Shown in pieces: positions 1 through 9,000 of a DNA stretch of 64,000 nt (position 1 is the stretch's first letter; each line of letters starts with the position of its first letter). The position numbers and the translations under genes were made by a program. The stretch is from Caballeronia sp. dw_276 (lineage in GTDB: Bacteria; Pseudomonadota; Gammaproteobacteria; Burkholderiales; Burkholderiaceae), in the NCBI RefSeq assembly GCF_018449635.1, contig NZ_JAAVUV010000012.1:124001-188000 (forward strand). The letters are read 5' to 3'. The notes beneath the pieces were generated by a model that worked only from the letters and a program-made list of their open reading frames with translations, ran no database searches and was not told the DNA's origin.

Positions 1-254
1 CGGTCGCCCAGCACGAACGTGGCCGGCTGGTCGCCCTGCCTGAGCGGACGTTCTTCGAGCTGGGGAGCAAGACGCAGGCTCCACGGGTCGCCAAGCGGCT
101 GCGTGTCTGCCGCCGCGCCCGATAGCTGCGCGTTGGCAAGCGCCGGCATGAGGCCGGGCACTGCGATCAGCGCTGCGAACAGCCGCCGCCTGCGTGGCCG
201 CTGATCACGCGATTCGCGCGATAAAACTTGTTTGGAAAGCTGTCGTGGCGGCAT
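1..254 (-). CDS. lptD: LPS-assembly protein LptD, N-terminal part only (gene runs off the left edge)
   Basis: Outer-membrane LptD works with LptE to insert lipopolysaccharide into the outer leaflet. Only about 84 residues are visible. Translation from the ATG at 254 starts [10 protein letters not shown], then has an Arg-rich stretch, a hydrophobic signal sequence ([18 protein letters not shown]) and the LptD-like mature start [13 protein letters not shown]...FVLGD. The start fits because it gives a Sec signal peptide in front of a recognisable LptD N-terminus. The gene is divergent from amgK-murU, the arrangement known around lptD (imp/ostA) in Pseudomonas and Burkholderia. Its partner lptE lies near 43 kb in this window. 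The identity is strong for such a short fragment because both sequence and neighbourhood agree. Confidence 0.85.
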   Translation of the reverse strand, partial: MPPRQLSKQVLSRESRDQRPRRRRLFAALIAVPGLMPALANAQLSGAAADTQPLGDPWSLRLAPQLEERPLRQGDQPATFVLGD

Positions 255-526
255 GTTTGAGTGCTGTTCAATCGCGTCACGCTCGGCGCTCGACGCCTCT
301 GGCGTGAGCACCCGGGCACAGCCACCGGAACTCGCGCCACCGGAGTGCGGTTCGCTGCGAACGAAAATGAATCGATCGATGGATGGTACGGGCGGTAACT
401 CCTGTCCTGCAAAAAGCCGCTAAGGCTTGCTGCAGGCCGGGGCGCCGGGCGTTACACGCGGTGCAAACGGAATGCTTAAAAAAGTCGTGGGGTATTATAT
501 GGCAAGACGTTTCACCCCTAGAATTT

Positions 527-1552
527 ATGACGCCCCAAACCCCTGATTTTCGCCTTACACAGCTTCGTGACTGGCTGCAAACCGTGGCCGAACGGTACGC
601 ACTGGATCTTTCATCGCTTGCACCCGCTTCCGCCGACGCCAGTTTCCGCCGCTATTTCCGGCTGGCCGCGCAAAGCGATTTTGGAAACACGCTGATCGCC
701 GTCGATGCCCCGCCGCCCGAGAAATGCCGCGAGTTCGCGCAAGTGGCCGGTTTGTTGCGCGATGCGGGCGTCCATGTGCCGCAGGTTCTCGAGGTCGATC
801 TCGACGCGGGCTTCATGCTGGTCACGGATCTTGGCACCACGACCTACCTCTCCGTCCTCGATGAAAAAAACGCGCGCCCGCTGATGCGCGCGGCGATCGA
901 TGCGTTGATCAAGTTCCAGGTGACATCGCGGGAAGGCGTGTTGCCCGCTTTCGATGAAGCGTTTTTACGCCGCGAAATGGAGCTGATGCCCGAGTGGTTC
1001 GTGGCAAAGCATCTCGGCCACACGCTGGAGACGGCCGAGCGCAAAGTGCTCGACGACACGTTCAACGTGCTCGTGCAAAGCGCGCTGGCGCAACCGCAGG
1101 TTTTCATGCTGCGCGACTTCATGCCGCGCAATCTGATGGTCGCCGAGCCTAACCCCGGCGTGCTCGACTTTCAGGACGCAGTGTATGGACCGTTGAGCTA
1201 TGACATTGCGTCGCTGTTGCGCGATGCGTTCATCAGTTGGGAAGAGGAGTTCGAGCTCGACTGCTTCGTGTACTACTGGGAAGGCGCGCGCCGTGCGGGA
1301 CTTCCCGTCGATGCCGACTTCGGCGAGTTCTACCGGCAGGTCGAGTGGATGGGATTGCAGCGCCACATCAAGGTCCTGGGACTTTTTGCGCGGATTTATC
1401 ATCGCGATGGCAAGCCGCAGTATCTGGCTGATTTGCCGAGGTTTATCGGCTATGCGAGGAAGGTGTCCGAGCGTTACAGGCCGTTGCGCCCGTTTGCGCG
1501 CCTGCTCGATACGCTCGAAGGCCGCGCCGTGGATGTGGGATACACGTTCTGA
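527..1552 (+). CDS. amgK: AmgK-like N-acetylmuramate/N-acetylglucosamine anomeric kinase (APH-fold)
   Basis: A 341-aa aminoglycoside-phosphotransferase-fold protein. In Pseudomonas, AmgK phosphorylates the anomeric carbon of MurNAc and GlcNAc, and MurU then makes UDP-MurNAc, a peptidoglycan salvage route that bypasses de novo MurA/MurB synthesis. The Brenner-type catalytic loop reads LRDFMPRNLM, with the catalytic Asp and Asn present and Arg where many APH kinases have His. The metal-binding segment reads LDFQDAVYGPLSYD. I chose ATG 527 over the upstream in-frame ATG at 383, because the 48 extra residues do not look like protein and a TATTAT -10-like box lies at 493-498. The stop overlaps the murU start as ATGA, so the pair is translationally coupled. 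Generic annotation would be phosphotransferase; the murU neighbour makes AmgK the best call. Confidence 0.85.
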   Translation: MTPQTPDFRLTQLRDWLQTVAERYALDLSSLAPASADASFRRYFRLAAQSDFGNTLIAVDAPPPEKCREFAQVAGLLRDAGVHVPQVLEVDLDAGFMLVTDLGTTTYLSVLDEKNARPLMRAAIDALIKFQVTSREGVLPAFDEAFLRREMELMPEWFVAKHLGHTLETAERKVLDDTFNVLVQSALAQPQVFMLRDFMPRNLMVAEPNPGVLDFQDAVYGPLSYDIASLLRDAFISWEEEFELDCFVYYWEGARRAGLPVDADFGEFYRQVEWMGLQRHIKVLGLFARIYHRDGKPQYLADLPRFIGYARKVSERYRPLRPFARLLDTLEGRAVDVGYTF

Positions 1553-2265
1553 TGAGCGCCTTGAATACTGCAATGATTTTTGCCGCCGGACGCGGCGAGC
1601 GCATGCGTCCGCTGACGGATTCGTGCCCCAAGCCGCTTTTGAAGGTCGGCGGTAAAGCGTTGATTGTGTGGCAGATTGAACGGCTGGCGGCGGCGGGGTT
1701 TGAAGTCATCGTGATCAATCACGCGTGGCTTGGCCGGATGCTTCAATCGAATCTTGGCAATGGTTCCCGTTGGGGCGTCGAGATTCGCTACTCGCACGAA
1801 ATGCATGCGCTGGAGACGGCTGGCGGGATCGCCCAGGCTTTGCCGCTGCTGGAAACGCACGGCGAGCCGGCGATTTTTCTGGCGGTCAGCGGTGACGTGT
1901 TCTGCGACTTCGATTATGCGAGCTTGAAAGCACGCGCGCCTTCAATGGCGATTGCTGTGGAGCCGGCGATGCATCTGGTGATGGTGCCAAATCCGCCATT
2001 TCATATGCTCGGGGATTTCGCGCTTGAACCCAACGGCACGCTTTCCCTCGACGGCCCGGCGCGCTACACGTTTGGCAATATCGGTTTGTACGATACGCGC
2101 ATGTTCCGCGATCTGGCTCCCAACACGCGGCGAGCGTTGACACCCTACTATCAGGCGACCGTCGCGGCCGGGCGCGCTACCGGCGAGCTATTCGAAGGGC
2201 AGTGGGAGAATGTTGGAACGGCGGCGCAGTTGGAGGCGCTGGATCGGGCTATGCGAAAAAGCTGA
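1552..2265 (+). CDS. murU: N-acetylmuramate alpha-1-phosphate uridylyltransferase MurU
   Basis: A 237-aa sugar-1-phosphate nucleotidyltransferase. The N-terminal nucleotide-binding signature FAAGRGERMRPLT is followed by the conserved Lys region DSCPKPLLKVGGKALI. An aspartate-containing VSGDVFCDFDY segment near residue 105-115 fits the metal-binding Asp. The length is close to Pseudomonas MurU (about 223 aa). It converts MurNAc-1-phosphate plus UTP to UDP-MurNAc, acting just after AmgK, whose stop codon it overlaps. Glucose-1-phosphate thymidylyl- and mannose-1-phosphate guanylyltransferases share the fold, but the coupling to amgK beside lptD favours MurU. Confidence 0.88.
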   Translation: MSALNTAMIFAAGRGERMRPLTDSCPKPLLKVGGKALIVWQIERLAAAGFEVIVINHAWLGRMLQSNLGNGSRWGVEIRYSHEMHALETAGGIAQALPLLETHGEPAIFLAVSGDVFCDFDYASLKARAPSMAIAVEPAMHLVMVPNPPFHMLGDFALEPNGTLSLDGPARYTFGNIGLYDTRMFRDLAPNTRRALTPYYQATVAAGRATGELFEGQWENVGTAAQLEALDRAMRKS

Positions 2266-2461
2266 GCAGACGGGACTTCCGAATCGTTATTTCGACAAGT
2301 CAGCGGCCCGAGGCCGTTCGCTCCGCTCAGGGAGCGTCAGCTCGCTGCTATCAAGGGCGGCAAAGCGCTGATGCACGCGGGTGCCGAAGCCTTCAGGTTG
2401 GTCGCCATGCGACTTGCCACGAATTCCGGCATTCGTAGTTACCTTGCGCTCAGGACGCGAG

Positions 2462-2782
2462 TTATTTTTTTCCGAAAATGGCATCGTGATCACCTTCGAT
2501 GGTCAGAAATCGCAGATAGTCACCATCGCGAAATGCCGTCGCGCGACGCGCTTGTGTGATTCGCAGCGAATACACCGCTTCGATGCCGCGCGGCGGGCGC
2601 ACGCTGGTGATTTTTTCCCATTTCAGCCCCTGGTCCAGATAGACCTGATCCCAAGTCAACTGCAGCAGTTTTTTAACTGTTGCAAGAACACGCGAGGCTT
2701 CCGGCTTATCCAATGCGACCCAGTTTCGCTGAAAGACGGGATTATTTAGATCCAGTTTTACGGGATCGTTTCTCTTCGGCAT
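2462..2782 (-). CDS. Small RelE/HigB-like protein, probable toxin of a TA pair
   Basis: A 106-aa cytoplasmic protein starting MPKRNDPVKLDL. The C-terminal half (YSLRITQARRATAFRDGDYLRFL, then DHD) resembles the beta-sheet core of RelE/ParE-fold mRNA interferases and a small family of uncharacterised proteins with the same ending. I chose ATG 2782 because the upstream residues of the open frame do not look conserved and this start overlaps the upstream AbrB-like gene by 41 bases, a typical coupled TA layout (antitoxin first). No catalytic residue can be fixed by eye. Toxin function is inferred from pairing and size. Confidence 0.6.
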   Translation of the reverse strand: MPKRNDPVKLDLNNPVFQRNWVALDKPEASRVLATVKKLLQLTWDQVYLDQGLKWEKITSVRPPRGIEAVYSLRITQARRATAFRDGDYLRFLTIEGDHDAIFGKK

Positions 2783-3056
2783 GTCCCAACTCTGTGAAAA
2801 GCGCGTCCGGATCGGACTCTTGAGGCGGATTTGCTGCTGCCCAGGCCAAAGCTTCCTGCATGTCTTGCTGAGCAGTTGCCGTATGCATCCATGCTTCATT
2901 CTCAGGAATCACGAGCGCAGTCCGGACCAGCCACACACCGGGCTCGCGTTCTTCAACAAGCACTTGCCGGCCAGCGTATTCCTTTCCAAGCGAAATCTGT
3001 CCGCTCGCACCGACCACCTTCACGCTGGTTTTAGGTTCTGACAGGGTTGCTCTCAT
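2742..3056 (-). CDS. AbrB/MazE-like protein, probable antitoxin of the TA pair
   Basis: A 104-aa protein. Residues about 10-45 (SVKVVGASGQISLGKEYAGR...VWLVRT) look like a swapped-hairpin AbrB/SpoVT DNA-binding domain. The acidic, Ala-rich tail (QEALAWAAANPPQESDPDALF) would be the toxin-binding arm. It precedes and overlaps the RelE-like gene, so both probably come from one transcript. A perfect inverted repeat centred near 3144 lies about 80 bases upstream and could be the autoregulatory operator. The fold call is by eye. Confidence 0.6.
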   Translation of the reverse strand: MRATLSEPKTSVKVVGASGQISLGKEYAGRQVLVEEREPGVWLVRTALVIPENEAWMHTATAQQDMQEALAWAAANPPQESDPDALFTELGHAEEKRSRKTGSK

Positions 3057-3133
3057 GGGGTACCTAAGAACGTTGATGGATCAAGTTGATTTGTTCTCAC
3101 AGGGGCAGTCGCACGCGTCCGACCGCTTACAAC

Positions 3134-3155
3134 TGCACTATCGCACGATAGCACA
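3134..3155 (-). promoter_or_regulatory. Inverted repeat upstream of the TA-like pair, candidate operator
   Basis: CTATCG-CA-CGATAG (3138-3151) is a perfect 6-bp inverted repeat with a 2-base spacer, flanked by TGCA/GCACA that extends the symmetry. It lies about 80 bases before the antitoxin ATG and about 105 bases before the divergent purB ATG. AbrB-type antitoxins commonly autoregulate through such sites. Binding is inferred. Confidence 0.4.
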
Positions 3156-3177
3156 ACGGCATGAATGTGGCGGTTAG

Positions 3178-4647
<1,470 letters not shown>

Positions 4648-4671
4648 TACGCTTAGGGCTTCAGTAACTGC

Positions 4672-4706
4672 AAAGGCCGTTCAAGATATTGAACGGCCTT
4701 TTTTTT
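4672..4706 (+). terminator. Rho-independent terminator after purB
   Basis: AAAGGCCGTTCAA and TTGAACGGCCTTT form a perfect 13-bp stem around a 4-base loop (GATA), followed by a run of T. It sits 25 bases after the purB stop. Converging transcription from the small adhesin gene may also end here, though the T run is weaker on that strand. Confidence 0.9.
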
Positions 4707-4727
4707 ATGTGCCGACACTCTGCGCAT

Positions 4728-5648
4728 TCAATGCATTTCAATTCGCACTGTGTGTTCGACAAGCAACTCGGCGTTGGCGCTCGAATGCTCGATCACGTTA
4801 TAAAGAACGCCACCGACTTCCGTAGTTCCGTGATGGTGCCAGGCGCCTTCCGCCAGTCCCGCGACGTGTGAGTTGGTCAGGTTGACGGAATCGCCCTCCT
4901 TGCCGTTCACCATGAGCTGCGACTTGCCATCGTCAATAAACAGGTCTTGTTTGGCAAGGCTGAGCACATCGGCGAGAGACACTTTCAGCGCGTTGTGATG
5001 GCCACCAAGGTCGAAGCCCAAAATGCTTTGAGTGTGCGCAGCAGGCCCATGGTCCGTAAAGCTGCTTAAATTGACGACCTGATGGTCGCCCTCAAACGAA
5101 ACCGTATCGAAGCTCTTGCCATTTTCCGCTGGCGCGGATGTATGCCTGACATACGAAAGTGGCTCACTTTCCGTATCAACGAGACCGTGCGCGGCTTTGT
5201 CGGAAACGGCGGAGTCTGCATGCGCGGAAGCAGAACGAGATTTAAAAAGGTTCGGCGGGAAATACGGTACATCGCCGTCTATATGATTATCAAACAGTCG
5301 CGGCGCATGGAAGTGGTTGTCATCGTGGACGGGCTGTGCATTTGCCGATGTATCAACCGTAATCGCGAAATAACTCGTGGTGGGACCGGCTCCAAATTCG
5401 TTCAGTTGAACTGCGGAGAGATCATGAATGCCATCGAAGAGTGGATTCGAAAGTTGGAGCGACCAGCCGCCTTGTCCATTAGACGCGACCACTCCCAGAA
5501 GTGTTGTGCCGTCGTACACGTCAACGGTCGTAAAGGGTTCGGCTGTTCCAACAATCAGCGGTTTTTCGCTGGTTACGATACCGCCGCTCGCGACGCCCTC
5601 CACGTCGGTAATAACCGCCTGCACGCGAACATCAACATCAGAAGCCAT
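4728..5648 (-). CDS. Short Ig-domain surface protein with the shared C-terminal secretion cap
   Basis: A 306-aa miniature of the two large adhesins upstream. Residues about 10-100 form one Ig-like repeat (EKPLIVGTAEPFTTVDVYDGTTLLGVV...GIHDLSAVQ). A linker rich in His, Ser and Asp (about 105-175) follows. The last ~130 residues are homologous to the C-terminal cap of the 1520- and 2151-aa proteins (FDLGGHHNALKVSLADVL, LMVNGKEGDSVNL, AGLAEGAWHHHGTTEVGG). No Sec signal is present. A C-terminal type I secretion target is the likely export route, through the exporter at 32.5-38.2 kb. A GAGG ribosome-binding site precedes ATG 5648. It could be a secreted competitor or accessory matrix protein; that is inference. 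Confidence 0.75.
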   Translation of the reverse strand: MASDVDVRVQAVITDVEGVASGGIVTSEKPLIVGTAEPFTTVDVYDGTTLLGVVASNGQGGWSLQLSNPLFDGIHDLSAVQLNEFGAGPTTSYFAITVDTSANAQPVHDDNHFHAPRLFDNHIDGDVPYFPPNLFKSRSASAHADSAVSDKAAHGLVDTESEPLSYVRHTSAPAENGKSFDTVSFEGDHQVVNLSSFTDHGPAAHTQSILGFDLGGHHNALKVSLADVLSLAKQDLFIDDGKSQLMVNGKEGDSVNLTNSHVAGLAEGAWHHHGTTEVGGVLYNVIEHSSANAELLVEHTVRIEMH

Positions 5649-5765
5649 TGTGTAATTCCTCGTTCAAAGAGAATCGACGCGGTGCTTTAACTGATAATCC
5701 ATTTGATTGCTGCGTTGTTGGAATTCGTGTCGCCTTATTCGAAGCCCAAAGAAAAGTGGCTCGCG

Positions 5766-5783
5766 ATAGAACGTCTAAGTTAC
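5766..5783 (-). promoter_or_regulatory. Weak copy of the shared TTAGGAC-type motif
   Basis: The minus strand reads CTTAGACGTTCTATCG about 120 bases upstream of the small adhesin ATG. It resembles the TTAGGAC(T/G)TTTCC motif before the large adhesins, the autotransporter and the secretion operon, but lacks one G. It is the weakest member of the set. Confidence 0.3.
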
Positions 5784-5845
5784 CTGCTCATGGAAGGGAG
5801 GGCCAATCAAACGGTGAAATAACGCGTTGCAGGTTTTGAGTGCTG

Positions 5846-5888
5846 GACAACAACCCGCTTTGCTGAGATGCAAGAGCGGGTTTGTCGT
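5846..5888. other. Long imperfect hairpin in the adhesin intergenic region
   Basis: ACCCGCTTTGC and GCAAGAGCGGGT pair around a 6-base loop and extend outward through an imperfect CAA/TTG segment. No convincing T run follows on either strand. It lies between one gene's terminator and the next gene's promoter, so it may be a second, weaker stop or an RNA stability element. Confidence 0.4.
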
Positions 5889-5924
5889 GGCTGCGGGAGC
5901 CAGTCCAATCTCAGCGCCCACAAA

Positions 5925-5960
5925 CAAAAAAGCCGCTCCAGAAACATCCTGGAACGGCTT
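5925..5960 (-). terminator. Terminator after the 1520-aa adhesin gene
   Basis: On the minus strand AAGCCGTTCCAGGA pairs with TCTGGAGCGGCTT and is followed by TTTTTTG. It is almost the same stem as the terminator after the 2151-aa gene, showing that gene and terminator were duplicated together. Confidence 0.85.
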
Positions 5961-6020
5961 CACACGCGAGTTTTAAATCAACCCGCTTTCCCAAACCAGC
6001 GAAAGCGAATGTCTACACCA

Positions 6021-9000
6021 TTAATGCACGACGATCTGCACGCCTTGCTGAACCAGCAGCTCGGTATGCACGCCCGAGTGTTCGTAAACGTTGTACGTGA
6101 CACCACCCACTTGCGTCGTACCATGCGCCTGCCACTCGCCTTCAGCCAGACCGGCAATGTGCGAATTCGACAAATCGACTTCATCGCCTTCCTTGCCATT
6201 GACCATCATCTGCTGCTTGCCGTCCTTCATGAACAGGTCGGTTTCGCCCAGATTCAGCACGTCTACCAGCGACAGCTTCAACGTGTTGTGCTGGCCGCCA
6301 AGATCGATTGCTTCAATACCCGAGATCTTCGCCGCTGCAGTTTTGCCAGTCAGTGAGGTCAGATCGAGGATCTGATGATCGCCTGTCAGATGCAGCGTGT
6401 TCACCGCGGGAGCTGAAACTCCCGCAGCCACTGTACCGGTTGCGTCACTTTCCGCGAGCACAGGGTGCGCCGTGCTGCCTTCGATGTGCGCGGTCGCATC
6501 CTTGAAGTAAGACGCCGGGTCGGCGTTCAGGTCCACCGTGTCATGGCCCGTCGTACCCTTGAAAACTTCATGCTCGTTGACCACCGTGTGATGTGGCGCA
6601 GTATCAGGAGCGGCGGCAGCAAGCACGGCCAGTGCCGCTTCGCTCCCTGCGTCTTCATGAGTTGCACTTAACAGTGTCGATTTGAGCCCGGCAGGAGAAT
6701 GCAGTGTCGAGGCCAGGCTCGTAGTAGGATTGTAGTATTGGTAGCCGCCAACATAGGTGCCACCCATCTGCATATAGTTGTAGGTGGCTGCGGTACGAAC
6801 ATCAAGATAGATGGGCGCGCCACCGTCACTGGGCCTGTAAACGAACGCATAAGTGTAATTTACGTTGAAGCCATTGTTGGCCGGGGACCAAGAAGAACCA
6901 TAGGCAACCACGCCCACATAGTTCCCACTTTGATCGTAGGCTTCAACCCTGATCGAACCTGTAAGCAACTTCTGCCCCGTGCGATTGTTGACGATACCGG
7001 TATCTGTGCAAAAGGCTTCGAAGTTCTTTGTGAGCCCAGAAATATTAAAGTTGGTGGTTGAGCCAGTCATACGGAAACTGGCGCTGGACACAGTGTATGT
7101 GTCGACCGATGATGCTTCAGTGAACGAATACCCGCCCGAAAATGCACTATTCCCCGCACTGTTTTCCACGCGTGCCGTATAGGTGTGACTGCCCACGCTA
7201 ACGCCTGAATCGTTGAATGACCAACTGGTGCCGTTCATAGTTGCCGTACCGACCTTGGTACCGTCACGGTAAACCGCCAACGATTCGCCACTCAGCAGCG
7301 CATGGGACACATCGCCCTTAACAATCGGCGTGGTGTCCCTGGTCGAACCACCGTTACTCACCAACACCTGAGTTCCCGACGTGTCGTCGTACAAGCCGGA
7401 GATGGTGACGGTTTCTGTCGGCGCAACGACGACAGGCGTGGTGTTGACCGTGAACGTCCAATGGTTTGAGTGTGCGCTTTCAACACCGCCGCTCACGGTC
7501 GTCGCGCTGATGTCGTGCGTACCATTCGAAAAGGTCATTACATTGGAAGCCCATGTACCATTCTGGGCCACTGCCGCTGAACCTATCAGAGTCGCGCCGT
7601 CATAAAGGTACACAACGGTACCTGCGACGCCGTTGCCTGCGAACTTCTCGCTCGTATGTGAAGTCGTGCCTCCCGACTGGTTCATATAGTCCGGGTTGGT
7701 CCAAGCCGCATCATCGGCCATGACGACGGTGATGACCGGCGCTGCCGGGACCGAGGCGCCCCAGCTCGTCTCGGTGATTGTGTATGTGTTGCCTGTCGCT
7801 TTGTTGCTATGCCCACTGTTTTGTAACAACGCAGTCATTGTGATGTCCCCTGCATTCCCGGAGAACAACGCACCGCCTGTACCGGTTAAGCCGGTTTTGG
7901 TGTCTGCGGTGAGAACCACGGAAAATTTGCCGTTGACGATCTGTACGTTATATATCTGAGGGCGAATAACGTTTACATCACCCACTGCTGACCCGCCAAA
8001 ATAGAGGGAAACGGTGTCTCCGTTGGCATAACCGGTTGCCGTGCCCTCTACGGTAAACGTTCCCGTATTCGAGCCGTGGTCCGGAATCAGAGCGTGGTTG
8101 TGGTCGTACACGCCGGTAATTGTGATAGCCGGTGCGGGCGTGGTATTCACCGTGAAGTCGACGGCGCCCGAATGCGGGCCCGTTGTGCCTGCTGCATTGG
8201 TGTCAGTGACAGTGATGCTGTGTCCGGCGTTCGACAGATCGGTCGTCGGCTTGAATGTCCAATTGCCGTCGGTACCAATCTTGACCGAGCCAAGCAGGGT
8301 GGCGCCGTCATACACCGTGATGATGTCGCCGGCTGTGCCCTTGCCGCTGATGTACGGGTGTGCGTCGGCTGTGGTCGAGCCCGCAGGAATCAGGTTGCCG
8401 CCTTCGTCGGTCAAGACCGGAACCGGGGGTGCAGCCGGAACCGACGTGTCGATGGTGATATGCGTCGGATCCGATGCCGGGCTGGTCGTGCCAGCCGGGT
8501 TCGTGTCGGTCACAGTAAAGTCATGCGGGCCAGGATTCAGGTCCGGCGACGGCTTGAACGACCACGTGCCGTCCGGGTTGACAGTCGTCGAGCCAATTGC
8601 CTTGCCGCCGTCGTACACCGTGATGGTGTCGCCAGCCTTGCCGCCGGTGCCGTCGATGTGCGGATGCGGGTCGGCCGTCGTGCTGCCTGCGGGAATCGCC
8701 ATGCCGTTGTCGTCCGACAGCGTCGGTGCGGCAGGCTTTGCCGGAACCGACGTATCGACCTTGATGGTCCAGGCGTTCGACGCAACGCTCTGCGCACCGC
8801 TGCCGGTGAACTGCGTTGCCGTCATCACGTGCAAGCCGTCGGACAGTGCTCCCTTCAGAGTCACGGTCCAGTTCCCCGTTGCGTCGACCTTTACGTCACC
8901 GCAGCCAACGCCGTTCTGGAATATATAAACCGTGTAGCCTGCAACGCCCTTGCCGCTGATGGTCGGATGTGAGTCGTCAGTCACGCCGCCGTTCACAATC

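Larger units (their letters stand above)
5649..6020. other. Intergenic region between the small and the 1520-aa adhesin genes
   Basis: This 372-base gap holds, from right to left on the minus strand, the terminator of the 1520-aa gene (5925-5960), a second long hairpin (5846-5888), a weak TTAGGAC-type motif (5766-5783) and the ribosome-binding region of the 306-aa gene. I see no credible coding sequence in it. Confidence 0.7.

Noticed and set aside
2266-2461. Possible terminator or small gene after murU
   Set aside because: A GCTCC/GGAGC stem exists near 2320-2333 but has no T run, and short open frames there show no protein character.
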